Shown here in pieces: positions 35,144 to 43,647 of a DNA stretch of 64,000 nucleotides; the first letter of the stretch is position 1, and the number at the start of each line of letters is the position of its first letter. The DNA is from Bifidobacterium sp. GTDB lineage: Bacteria; Actinomycetota; Actinomycetes; Actinomycetales; Bifidobacteriaceae. The notes beneath the pieces are model-generated. The model was not told the origin of the DNA and made no database searches. It saw only the letters and a program-made list of their open reading frames with translations. Where the stretch lies: assembly GCF_022647885.1 (NCBI RefSeq), contig NZ_JALCLM010000001.1, positions 310,001 to 374,000 of the forward strand, in the 5' to 3' direction. The translations under genes were made by a program, and so were the position numbers.

Positions 35144-37297
35144 ATGGAACAAACACAGTTGGTAGACCTGCTCGATCAGATGACGGTCGATGAAAAGGTT
35201 GGGCAGTTGCTTCAACTTACAGGCGACTTTTACTCAGATAAGGCCGAAGAACGAACTGGGCCAATGACTCAGCTTGGTCTGAGCGACGATGACTTAGCGA
35301 ATGCAGGAACTGTATTGGGCGTCAGCGGCGCTGAGGAATGCCTGAAGATTCAAACTGCATACATGAAACGAAATCGTCTACATATCCCTACGCTATTTAT
35401 GGGTGACATCATTCATGGCTATCGCACGATTTTCCCCATTCCCTTAGGTCTGGCCTCGTCGTGGGATGAGAAGGCTGCTGAAACGATGGCTCAGGTTTCG
35501 GGTCATGAGGCCGCTGTTTCTGGTCTGTTCGTCACATTTTCTCCAATGGTTGACTTAGTACGTGATCCGCGATGGGGTCGCGTTATGGAAGCAACAGGTG
35601 AAGATCCATATCTCAACGGAAAACTTGCTGCAGCGATGGTCCATGGCTATCAGGGTGACGATTTGCGTCACGAAACCGAACATATTGGCGCATGTGTGAA
35701 GCATTTTGCGGCATACGGTGCTGCTATTGCAGGACGCGATTACAACACAGTCGATATGTCCGAACGCCAGCTGCGAGATATGTATCTGCCTGGGTACAAG
35801 GAAGCGATTGACGCAGGCGCAAAACTGGTAATGACATCCTTCAACACAGTGGATGGCGTGCCAGCGACAGGGAATCGTCATTTGTTCCGCGATATTCTGC
35901 GCAGAGAATGGGGCTTCGACGGAGTCGTTATATCTGATTTCGGAGCTGTCAAGGAGATGATTGCGCACGGTGTTGCTGCTGATGAGCGTGATGCCGCAAA
36001 GCTTGCGATTAAAGCAGGCGTGGATATTGAGATGATGACGATTTGTTATCTGCGCAATCTCAAGGAACTCATCGAATCAGGTGAGGTTCCGATGCAGGTA
36101 TTGGACGAAGCTGTGATGAGAATTCTTCAGCTGAAGAATGATCTGGGATTGTTCGAGAATCCTATGCGAGCAGCTGATGTACAGGCTGAACGTGATGTGG
36201 TATTAAGTCAATCTCATCGCGATGCTGCGCGCACGGCTGCAGAAGAATCCATAGTGCTGCTGAAGAATGATGATTCAACATTGCCGCTGAAAACCTCTCA
36301 GAACATCGCAGTGCTTGGGCCTGGCGCAACATCCCAGGATATTCTCGGTGCGTGGTCGTTCAAGGGCGAGCTGTCGGATGTTACGCCTCTTGCTCAAGCC
36401 TTACAGGACAAAGGAGTGAGTATTGCCGTCGGCCAAGAGGAATTCGACTATCTCGATCCTTCTCAACAAGCTGTTGCTGAGGCTGTGAGCTTGGCGAAGG
36501 ATGCTGATGTTGTAGTACTTGCCCTTGGTGAACCCTCATATATGAGTGGTGAGGCATCCAGCAGGTCTGATATACGACTTCCAGAAGCACAAATCGCATT
36601 ATTCAACGAGATAGCCAAGGTCAATCCTCATATTGTTGTGACATTGTTTAACGGCCGACCATTGGACTTGCAAGCTATCGAAGGTGCAAAGGTCATCGTT
36701 GAGGCTTGGTTCCCAGGTACTGAGGGTGGCAAGGCATTGGCTTCAATTCTGCTTGGAGAAGTCAACCCCTCTGCAAAGTTAACGATGTCCTTCCCTGTGA
36801 ATGTTGGACAAGTGCCAGTGTATTACAACGTCGATAACACAGGACGCCCTTATGAGAACGACCCACAGGGCAAGTATGTGTCGCGTTATCTAGACGTGTC
36901 GAATTACGCAGCCTACCCCTTTGGCTTTGGGATGAGCTACAGCGACTTCGAATATGGTCAGCCTAATGTTTCCGCGGATACATTCGATGCTGAGCAAGCA
37001 CTTGAAATTAGTGTTGATATCACTAATATTTCGGATGTTGCTGGCACCGAAATTGTGCAGCTCTATGTGCGTGATCTGGTTGGAGAGGTGTCAAGGCCAC
37101 TCAAACAACTGAAGGGCTTCCAGCGCGTTGAACTTGCTGCGCAAGAAACGAAAACGGTCACCTTCACACTCTCAGAAGAGGATGTACGCTATGTGCATCT
37201 CGATGAGCGTTTGGAAAGCGATTCAGGCGACTTTGATGTGATGGTAGGTCCTAACAGTCATGACCTAAGCGAAGCTATTCGCGTGCATCTTTCCTGA
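35144..37297 (+). CDS. GH3 beta-glucosidase
   Basis: 717 residues with the three-domain GH3 layout: TIM-like barrel, alpha/beta sandwich and C-terminal fibronectin III-like domain. SPMVDLVRDPRWGRVMEATGEDP (pieces), KHFAAYG, RDYNTVD and the nucleophile Asp in VVISDFGAV (about 265) are present. No signal peptide, so it acts on imported sugars. Following the phosphorylase it would finish sophorose or other short beta-glucosides, as Lin1840 does beside Lin1839 in Listeria. GGGAGAAATC precedes the ATG. Confidence 0.88.
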   Translation: MEQTQLVDLLDQMTVDEKVGQLLQLTGDFYSDKAEERTGPMTQLGLSDDDLANAGTVLGVSGAEECLKIQTAYMKRNRLHIPTLFMGDIIHGYRTIFPIPLGLASSWDEKAAETMAQVSGHEAAVSGLFVTFSPMVDLVRDPRWGRVMEATGEDPYLNGKLAAAMVHGYQGDDLRHETEHIGACVKHFAAYGAAIAGRDYNTVDMSERQLRDMYLPGYKEAIDAGAKLVMTSFNTVDGVPATGNRHLFRDILRREWGFDGVVISDFGAVKEMIAHGVAADERDAAKLAIKAGVDIEMMTICYLRNLKELIESGEVPMQVLDEAVMRILQLKNDLGLFENPMRAADVQAERDVVLSQSHRDAARTAAEESIVLLKNDDSTLPLKTSQNIAVLGPGATSQDILGAWSFKGELSDVTPLAQALQDKGVSIAVGQEEFDYLDPSQQAVAEAVSLAKDADVVVLALGEPSYMSGEASSRSDIRLPEAQIALFNEIAKVNPHIVVTLFNGRPLDLQAIEGAKVIVEAWFPGTEGGKALASILLGEVNPSAKLTMSFPVNVGQVPVYYNVDNTGRPYENDPQGKYVSRYLDVSNYAAYPFGFGMSYSDFEYGQPNVSADTFDAEQALEISVDITNISDVAGTEIVQLYVRDLVGEVSRPLKQLKGFQRVELAAQETKTVTFTLSEEDVRYVHLDERLESDSGDFDVMVGPNSHDLSEAIRVHLS

Positions 37298-37433
37298 GTG
37301 CTTCTTTGCACGTAACCGTTAAGACTGTGTAGTGGGTAGCTTACAACAACTGATGTAGGCACGGTGTCTTGACCCGCTAGCACAGTTTTACGAAGCAGGA
37401 AACGGCATTGGTGATTGCATACACGCAATTGCA

Positions 37434-37482
37434 TATAGTTTGGGGTTCGGCATACATCTGGTATGCCGAACCCCAAACTATA
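37434..37482. terminator. Bidirectional terminator, perfect 22-bp palindrome
   Basis: 22-bp perfect inverted repeat (37434-37455 / 37461-37482) with a 5-nt loop between the convergent GH3 and dps genes. The TATAGTTTG ends give A/T-rich stem bases on both sides but no long T-run. Confidence 0.75.
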
Positions 37483-37502
37483 TAACGCTCAGTAGCTCAA
37501 TC

Positions 37503-37982
37503 TCATACGAGATGTGAACGCATGAACCACTGGAACTTCTCTAGCTCCTGTACATGATCCTGAACGATGTTTGAGCTGATGACGTCCAATTCATCCAGTT
37601 CGGCAATCGCCTTGCGATCATCCGCAATGAAGGAATCATAATACTCGACGAGAGCCTTCAGGAAGCTTTCGGTGGATTGACGACCGGTCAGGTCGATACC
37701 CTTCCATGAACGGTTGCGAAGAATTGCATCTGGGCGTCCGTCTGGTGACCCACCGAGTGTGGAAATGCGCTCTGCAGTCTCATCAGCCTGTGCAAGAACT
37801 GCCTCAACTTCAGGATCAATCATTTCATGAACGCCGATAAAGTTTGGCCCGGTGACATTCCAGTGGGCATGCTTGAGTACTAGAGCAGCCTCTTGCTCTT
37901 GACTCAAACGATTCTGGAGAATGGAAATAATTTTTTCCGAAGCTGCTTCATCCAGTCCTGGAACGGTGAATTTCAATGCCAT
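37503..37982 (-). CDS. dps: Dps family DNA-protection/ferritin-like protein
   Basis: 159 residues, a four-helix bundle. KHAHWNVTGPNFIGVHEMIDPEVEAVLAQADETAERI (pieces HAHWNV and ETAERI) holds the inter-subunit ferroxidase ligands His, Asp and Glu; SPDGRPDAI and AELDELDVISSNIVQDHVQELEKFQWF follow. It forms a dodecamer that stores iron and protects DNA from peroxide. ATG 37982 has GGGAG upstream; the earlier in-frame starts add a non-family tail. Confidence 0.92.
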   Translation of the reverse strand: MALKFTVPGLDEAASEKIISILQNRLSQEQEAALVLKHAHWNVTGPNFIGVHEMIDPEVEAVLAQADETAERISTLGGSPDGRPDAILRNRSWKGIDLTGRQSTESFLKALVEYYDSFIADDRKAIAELDELDVISSNIVQDHVQELEKFQWFMRSHLV

Positions 37983-38121
37983 GTTGCTCTCCCTCATTGC
38001 TGACTGCATTCGTTCTGCCCTGAGCTGCGAGACCTGATGCACGCATCTGTTAACGGGCCTTGACTCCAACTGTAGGTGTCATATGGCCTATCGCAAAATA
38101 CGACTTGTTCTATAAGCGTTA

Positions 38122-39450
38122 TCAGGCCGATACGGTGATGCCCTCTAACTGTTGTGGGTTTTCACGACGTTTGACTTCAATACAACCAATGCGCCGTCCG
38201 TCGACTTTAGTGACCGTCATGTCATATCCACCATCAGAATGAAGTACCTCACCGACTTCTCCCATACGACCTGTATGAGCAAGGAAGTAGCCGGCGACGG
38301 TTTCGTATGGGCCGTCTTCAAGTTCAATACCGGTAAGATCAGCGAAATCCTCGAGCGTCATGCCACCCTCGACGGTTACTGCACCGTTGACGAATGCTTG
38401 CTGAGGCTCTTGTTTAGAGAGTTGATCGTCGGGCAAATCATATTCATCGCGTATATCGCCCACTAGCTCTTCGGTCATGTCTTCGAGGGTCACAATGCCG
38501 TCGGTGCCACCGTATTCATCAATAACCACAGCGAGATGAATGCCACGCTTGCGCAGTAACTCTAAACTGGGCAGCAATTTGGATGTGCCAGGCAAGGAGA
38601 TCCCTTCGCGTACAACGTCACGAACGGTCGTGGCCTCTGGATCACGAATATCGAGTAGATCTCGCACATGTACAAAGCCCAACACGTCGTCGAAGTCTTT
38701 ACCACTAACTGGATATCTGGAATACGGCTCATTTCGCACGAAAGCTGCGGCTTGATCTAATGGCATATCGCCATCAAGAAACACTACATCTGCGCGCGGT
38801 CTCATGACTTCGGCCACAATTGTGGCCGAAGCATCAAAGACATCATCGAGAATAGTGCGTTCGTCTTTGCTGAGTCGTGTATTCGAAGAGACCAGCACAC
38901 GTAGCTCGTCATCGCTGACCTGCGTTTCTGCTTGTTGAGGGTCGAAGCCAAGCATACGAACCAAACCGTTGGTATTTTTACCGATGAGCCAGATGAGTGG
39001 GCGGCAAATACGTGAGAAGATATCTATTGCTGGCACGGCAGCGCGCGCTATCTGTTCACCTCGTTGCATAGCAATGCGTTTTGGTACCATTTCGGAAATC
39101 ACAATGGAGAAGTAGGCAATCACAATAGTGAGCACCACCATCACCAAAGGTGATGCAAAATTGACAGGGACTCCCCAATCTTCGAATACCGGAATTAAAA
39201 ATGGGGAAATCGATGAGGCGCCAACTGATGACGAAAGAAAGCCGGAAAGCGTGACGCCTATCTGCACAGTAGAGAGAAAGGTGTTGGGGTCCCTAGCAAT
39301 TTTCCCAACGCGTGCGCCTCGCGCATCCTCCTGCTCCATGCGCTCCACCTGTGAACTACGCAGCGAAACCAGAGCGAGCTCGGTGCCAGAGAACACCGCA
39401 CCAATGAGTAAAAAGACGATGATCAGAACAACATTAAGCCATAGTGACAT
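38122..39450 (-). CDS. CNNM/CBS-domain membrane protein (HlyC/CorC family)
   Basis: About 442 residues. An N-terminal CNNM domain with about four helices (VFSGTELALVSLRSSQVERM, ISEMVPKRIAM), a CBS pair (EVMRPRADVVFLDG, FDDVLGFVHVRDL, VVIDEYGGTDGIVTLEDM) and a C-terminal CorC_HlyC domain are all visible. Relatives take part in Mg2+/Co2+ efflux or homeostasis. ATG 39450 follows TTAGAGGT. Confidence 0.88.
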   Translation of the reverse strand: MSLWLNVVLIIVFLLIGAVFSGTELALVSLRSSQVERMEQEDARGARVGKIARDPNTFLSTVQIGVTLSGFLSSSVGASSISPFLIPVFEDWGVPVNFASPLVMVVLTIVIAYFSIVISEMVPKRIAMQRGEQIARAAVPAIDIFSRICRPLIWLIGKNTNGLVRMLGFDPQQAETQVSDDELRVLVSSNTRLSKDERTILDDVFDASATIVAEVMRPRADVVFLDGDMPLDQAAAFVRNEPYSRYPVSGKDFDDVLGFVHVRDLLDIRDPEATTVRDVVREGISLPGTSKLLPSLELLRKRGIHLAVVIDEYGGTDGIVTLEDMTEELVGDIRDEYDLPDDQLSKQEPQQAFVNGAVTVEGGMTLEDFADLTGIELEDGPYETVAGYFLAHTGRMGEVGEVLHSDGGYDMTVTKVDGRRIGCIEVKRRENPQQLEGITVSA

Positions 39451-39570
39451 ACCTCTAACATACGTGAGGTGCAGCTCATTGCGCTGAAAGTGTGCAAACT
39501 CGCACATGACATGCCAAATTATTACTGATTTGTGAGCTACAAGCGTCTTGTTGCCGTATTTATGGCCTTA

Positions 39571-39685
39571 TTAGTCGTTTGTGTAGTGATTTTTGCTGAG
39601 CACGCGTATATCCGGCCGCAGAAAACCGCCATTTCATTGACTTTCTAGTAAGAGGCTGAACGAAAATCCCTACACAAACGTCTAA
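39571..39685. repeat. Inverted-repeat element, AATCCCTACACAA family, copy 2 (115 bp)
   Basis: Arms at 39571-39594 (starts TTAGTCGTTTGTGTAGTGAT) and 39662-39685, with two mismatches; the interior differs from copies 1 and 3. It lies in the 475-nt gap between the CNNM gene and carbonic anhydrase. The rest of that gap, apart from the hairpin at 39835, shows nothing recognisable. Confidence 0.7.
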
Positions 39686-39834
39686 TGACTTGCTATACAG
39701 CAGCGATACGCTCAAAAGTGCGATGCAACTGCCCCTATGATCACGTATTTCACCAGCACCCGAAGAAGTCGGGCGGAAGTAGCCTATCCCCCTAAGATGG
39801 GCCACTCGAGAAGAGGGATTGCTCACTCTTCTCA

Positions 39835-39900
39835 AAACTGTGTGGAATAGCATGTTAAGCACTCATCAATGAGTCCTGTACGTGCTATTCCACACAGTTT
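39835..39900 (-). terminator. Hairpin after the carbonic anhydrase gene
   Basis: Perfect 18-bp inverted repeat (AAACTGTGTGGAATAGCA and its complement) with a 30-nt loop, 25 nt beyond the carbonic anhydrase stop on the minus strand. Confidence 0.6.
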
Positions 39901-39925
39901 CGTGTAATGGCTTGCCAAGCTTGTG

Positions 39926-40558
39926 TCAGAAAGACAGCACCTCAACCTTGCCGGTACTCAGCAGATATCGGGCCCCGACGATCATAATCTGCTCGGAAGC
40001 TACCGCATTGCGGAGCACCGAGGATTGATCAACCAAGCGTTCGATAGTGCGAGCTACGTGGACGCGTTCATAATCGTCTGTGCTGTCTAAGTCGGAATCG
40101 CGGGCAGCGAGAACAGAAGCACCAACCTGGCGCACAACAATAGAGTCTGAATCCTCAGCATTGCCGAGCTTTAGCCCCTGGACTGCTGATTCAACTGCAC
40201 CACAGTGCTCATGACCCATTACGACAATGAGATTCACATGTAGCGCCTGAACTGAGAACTCAAGTGAAGCGACAACTGCCTCATCAAGTATTTCACCTGC
40301 GGTTCGAATGGTGAACAAATCACCTAGGCCTTGGTCGTAGATAATTTCGGGTGGCACTCGCGAGTCAGAACAAGAAAGAACTGTTGCGAAAGGATGTTGA
40401 CCATCGATAAGCTGTTCACGGGTTTCTGCATCCTGCCAAGGGTGCTCTGCTTCACCTTGAGAGAATCGTCTGTTGCCTGCCAGCATGCGACTCCAGGTAC
40501 TTGTCGCCAAATCACTATCTGGACGGTCTATTGCTGAAGTCTTATCGTTCTGCTCCAT
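39926..40558 (-). CDS. Beta-class carbonic anhydrase
   Basis: 210 residues. Zinc ligands C63 (SCSDSRVPPE, with the Asp65/Arg67 dyad), H116 and C119 (MGHEHCGAV). It interconverts CO2 and bicarbonate, the substrate of the phosphoenolpyruvate carboxylase encoded at 48252-51008. The ATG follows a G-rich AGGGGGCA site. Confidence 0.92.
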   Translation of the reverse strand: MEQNDKTSAIDRPDSDLATSTWSRMLAGNRRFSQGEAEHPWQDAETREQLIDGQHPFATVLSCSDSRVPPEIIYDQGLGDLFTIRTAGEILDEAVVASLEFSVQALHVNLIVVMGHEHCGAVESAVQGLKLGNAEDSDSIVVRQVGASVLAARDSDLDSTDDYERVHVARTIERLVDQSSVLRNAVASEQIMIVGARYLLSTGKVEVLSF

Positions 40559-40814
40559 AATGCTTGCCCCCTATTAACGGTCACCTCATCCTACTCTGAG
40601 AAAATCTGTTGTCCCAAAGCACCACCAGCATTATCACTCGCATAGAGGCGTGAAATCTTCGGATGTGTGCAAACTCACACCGCTATGGGCGAGAGACCAT
40701 GTCCCAATCCGATGCAACGGGCTAGCATTGATTGCACTAGGTGTTCCGTCGAGTGCTCGGTAACGAGCGTTTGCCAAGGGACAAGTAAAAATCATCCGTC
40801 GAAAGGGGATAGCA

Positions 40815-41378
40815 ATGACGCTGCTGCAGCATGAGCTGACAGATTTTACTGTGCAGTCTTACCAGAACAACGAATTCCATGAGGTCACCAAGGAAGATGT
40901 GCTCGGCCACTGGTCTGTATTCTTCTTCTATCCTGCAGACTTCACCTTTGTTTGCCCGACTGAGCTGGAAGATCTCGCCGAGAAGTATGCAGACTTCCAA
41001 AAGGCAGGTTGTGAGGTCTACTCAGTTTCCTGTGACACACACTTCGTGCACAAGGCTTGGCATGATGCCAATGAGAAGATTGCCAAGATTGCATACCCAA
41101 TGCTCGCTGATCCGACTGCAACTTTGGCCAAGGATCTCGATACCTATAACGAGGCTGATGGAACAGCAGAGCGTGGCGATTTCATTGTCAGCCCTGAAGG
41201 CAAAGTCGTCGCCTACGAAGTGATTTCTTCAAACGTAGGCCGCAACGCCGAAGAGATTTTGCGTCGTGTTCAGGCTTCACAGTTTGTGTATGCGCATGGT
41301 GATCAGGTTTGCCCAGCCAAGTGGGAACCTGGCGATGAAACCATCGCTCCAAGTCTCGACCTTGTAGGTCAGCTCTGA
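40815..41378 (+). CDS. ahpC: Alkyl hydroperoxide reductase subunit C (typical 2-Cys peroxiredoxin)
   Basis: 187 residues. Peroxidatic Cys47 in TFVCPTE and resolving Cys at about 166 in QVCPAKWEPG. It reduces H2O2 and alkyl peroxides; its reductant is expected to be the AhpF-like protein encoded next. GAAAGGGGATAGC precedes the ATG. A terminator-like hairpin at 41435 separates it from that gene. Confidence 0.95.
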   Translation: MTLLQHELTDFTVQSYQNNEFHEVTKEDVLGHWSVFFFYPADFTFVCPTELEDLAEKYADFQKAGCEVYSVSCDTHFVHKAWHDANEKIAKIAYPMLADPTATLAKDLDTYNEADGTAERGDFIVSPEGKVVAYEVISSNVGRNAEEILRRVQASQFVYAHGDQVCPAKWEPGDETIAPSLDLVGQL

Positions 41379-41434
41379 TTCCACTCACGTCACGCTAGCT
41401 CTTACAGAGCGTAGATGAAGGTAGCAGTGTACGT

Positions 41435-41471
41435 TTGGCCGCGAGATTCCCATAAAGTTTCCCGCGGCCAA
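41435..41471 (+). terminator. Hairpin between ahpC and the AhpF-like gene
   Basis: Perfect TTGGCCGCG / CGCGGCCAA stem with a 19-nt loop, 57 nt after ahpC. No T-run; it may be only partial. Confidence 0.6.
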
Positions 41472-41554
41472 GGTATATGCACCGATATTCCAAGCGTGAG
41501 TAAGAATCACATATGGTTCTTAGAAGTACATGTTGAAGCGTTGAAGGAGCGTTG

Positions 41555-43351
41555 ATGACACAAGGAAGTGCTGCGACTACAGCGGCGAAAACAACTGATC
41601 CAGATCTCTACGACGTAGTGGTTATTGGAGGAGGCCCTGCAGGTTTGACTGCTGGACTATATCTTGCGCGTGCTCGTTATCGCACATTAATTCTTGAAAA
41701 AGAAGATTTCGGTGGACAAATAACTATTACTGCAGAAGTAGTAAATTATCCTGGTATCGCCAAAACTACAGGAAAAGCGCTTACTGATACGATGCACGCT
41801 CAGGCAAAGGATTTTGGCGCTGAGTTCAAAAGTGCTGACGCTACGGGGATTGATATCGACGGCGATATCAAAATTGTGCATACCAACCGCGGAGATATTC
41901 GAACATTCGGTGTGCTGGTTGCCAGCGGCGCAAGCCCCCGCAAGCTGGGCTTCCAAGGAGAGAACGAATATGCTGGTCGTGGCGTGGCATACTGTGCCAC
42001 ATGCGACGGTGAATTCTTCACTGGCAAGGAAGTTCTGGTCGTCGGTGGTGGTTTCGCGGCGGCTGAAGAGTCTGTGTTCCTCACAAAATACGCCAGCAAA
42101 GTGACTTTGTTGGTTCGTGAAGAGGACTTCACATGCGATGCTGGAGTAGCTCAGGAAGCTAAGGATGATCCGAATATCGAGATCCATTATCATACTGAGC
42201 TTGATGAGGTTTCAGCAGGCCAAGGTGGACTGACGGAAGCAACGATTCACGATGTGAATACCGGTGAGTCGCAGCTTTGGAAGCCAACAACCAGCGATAC
42301 CTTCGGTGTATTTGTCTTCGCTGGCTATGTGCCACAGACAGCAGTGGTTAAGGGTCTCGTTGATCTTGATGACTACGGGTACGTGATAACCGACGCCCAT
42401 CTCCAAACCTCTGTTGAAGGTATTTATGCAGCCGGCGATCTCTGCCAAAAGCATCTTCGTCAGGTTGTTACAGCAACTGCTGATGGTGCTTCTGCAGCAG
42501 TGGAATTGGAACGGTATGCATCTCAGCTTTCGGATCGTACAGGCCTGCTCCCTGTACGACCAACAGGTTCCAAGAGCAATAAGGAGACCACTTCCACACC
42601 AGCAGGTACATCACCAGCTCCTGCTCCGACGCCACAGGCTACAGATTCTGCGAAAGCAGCTCAAGGTGCTTCTGCCGTGTTCTCAGATGATGTTAAGGCA
42701 CAGCTCAGCATGGTGTTCTCGCGCTTAGTAAAACCTGCAGTGCTGCAGTTGGAGTTGGACGGTACGCCGCTGTCTAAGGAGCTTCGTGGATTTATCGGCG
42801 AGGTCGTGGCAATTAGTGGTGGCAAAATCAGTAGTGTGGTCAGCGATGATTCAGCTGAGGTAGACGGCGAAGGCAAAGCAAGCTTCGACCCTGCAGATGC
42901 ACTTCCTGTGGCAAGACCGTGCGTGCGGATTTGTACCTCTGATGCCGACGGCAAGTTAGTGCCTACAGGTTTGGCTTTCCATGGAGTGCCAAGTGGACAT
43001 GAGTTCAATTCATTTGTGCTGGGTATATACAATGCAGCCGGTCCAGGGCAGCCACTTGAGGATGACATCAAAACTCGTATAGCTGAGCTTACTAAGCCGG
43101 TCGATGTGATGCTTCTGGTGTCGTTAACCTGCACGATGTGCCCCGAAACGGTACTGTCCTCTCAGCGCATTGCTGCAGCTAATTCCAAGGTGCGAGCTGA
43201 GGCATACGATGTCTCTCACTTCCCAGAGCTCAAAGAGCAGTATGGGGTAATGAGTGTGCCATGCATCGTCATCAATCGCGATGATGGTACGCAGACGGTG
43301 GAGTTCGGTAAGAAGAGCGTTCCACAAATGCTTGACCTAATCGGAGCATGA
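41555..43351 (+). CDS. AhpF-like disulfide reductase with swapped domain order
   Basis: 598 residues. The N-terminal part is a thioredoxin-reductase module: VVVIGGGPAGLTAGLYLARA for FAD, redox pair C147-x-x-C150 (YCATCDGEF), VVGGGFAAAEE for NADPH and GIYAAGDLCQ. A Pro/Ala/Thr linker (about 345-370) leads to a C-terminal double-thioredoxin-fold domain with C526-x-x-C529 (LTCTMCPETV) and cis-Pro in VMSVPCIV. In classical AhpF the CxxC thioredoxin-fold part is N-terminal. It presumably passes electrons from NADPH to AhpC. ATG 41555 has AAGGAG 5 nt upstream. Confidence 0.87.
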   Translation: MTQGSAATTAAKTTDPDLYDVVVIGGGPAGLTAGLYLARARYRTLILEKEDFGGQITITAEVVNYPGIAKTTGKALTDTMHAQAKDFGAEFKSADATGIDIDGDIKIVHTNRGDIRTFGVLVASGASPRKLGFQGENEYAGRGVAYCATCDGEFFTGKEVLVVGGGFAAAEESVFLTKYASKVTLLVREEDFTCDAGVAQEAKDDPNIEIHYHTELDEVSAGQGGLTEATIHDVNTGESQLWKPTTSDTFGVFVFAGYVPQTAVVKGLVDLDDYGYVITDAHLQTSVEGIYAAGDLCQKHLRQVVTATADGASAAVELERYASQLSDRTGLLPVRPTGSKSNKETTSTPAGTSPAPAPTPQATDSAKAAQGASAVFSDDVKAQLSMVFSRLVKPAVLQLELDGTPLSKELRGFIGEVVAISGGKISSVVSDDSAEVDGEGKASFDPADALPVARPCVRICTSDADGKLVPTGLAFHGVPSGHEFNSFVLGIYNAAGPGQPLEDDIKTRIAELTKPVDVMLLVSLTCTMCPETVLSSQRIAAANSKVRAEAYDVSHFPELKEQYGVMSVPCIVINRDDGTQTVEFGKKSVPQMLDLIGA

Positions 43352-43433
43352 TCTGATCTGAACATGATCTGATCGGAGACTAGTGGAATAAGGCCGAGGC
43401 CTGGAAGCATCGGTTTTCCTATTGGTTGGTTCA

Positions 43434-43482
43434 AGTGCCTGTGTCGGCGCCGTGATATGCTCACGGCGCCGACACAGGCACT
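43434..43482. terminator. Bidirectional terminator, perfect 22-bp palindrome
   Basis: 22-bp perfect, GC-rich inverted repeat (43434-43455 / 43461-43482) with a 5-nt loop, between the AhpF-like gene and the convergent MFS gene. Same 22/5/22 geometry as 37434-37482, with unrelated sequence. Confidence 0.75.
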
Positions 43483-43492
43483 GTATATATTG

Positions 43493-43623
43493 CAATCCCT
43501 ACACAACCGGTTGACAGATTTCTTGGACATTCCACGGGAAGCCCGCAATGTCAACAATGGCAACGATTTCAGGGCGTCGCTTTAATTGGCTTTTCCGTAG
43601 GCGCTTCGTTTGTGTAGGGATTG
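43493..43623. repeat. Inverted-repeat element, AATCCCTACACAA family, copy 3 (131 bp)
   Basis: CAATCCCTACACAA at 43493-43506 and its complement at 43610-43623. The arms face the opposite way to copies 1 and 2, and the inside has its own small hairpin (GACATT ... AATGTC). It marks the junction with the GC-rich block to the right. Confidence 0.7.
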
Positions 43624-43647
43624 GAAAGTAGACCGCCTCGCTAACCG

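Noticed and set aside
39560..39862. 100-codon minus-strand frame between the CNNM and carbonic anhydrase genes
   Set aside because: It spans the 39571-39685 inverted-repeat element, with no ribosome site or domain.
23566..43623. CRISPR array made of the AATCCCTACACAA repeats
   Set aside because: Copies are tens of kilobases apart and arranged as inverted pairs, with no regular spacers and no cas genes.
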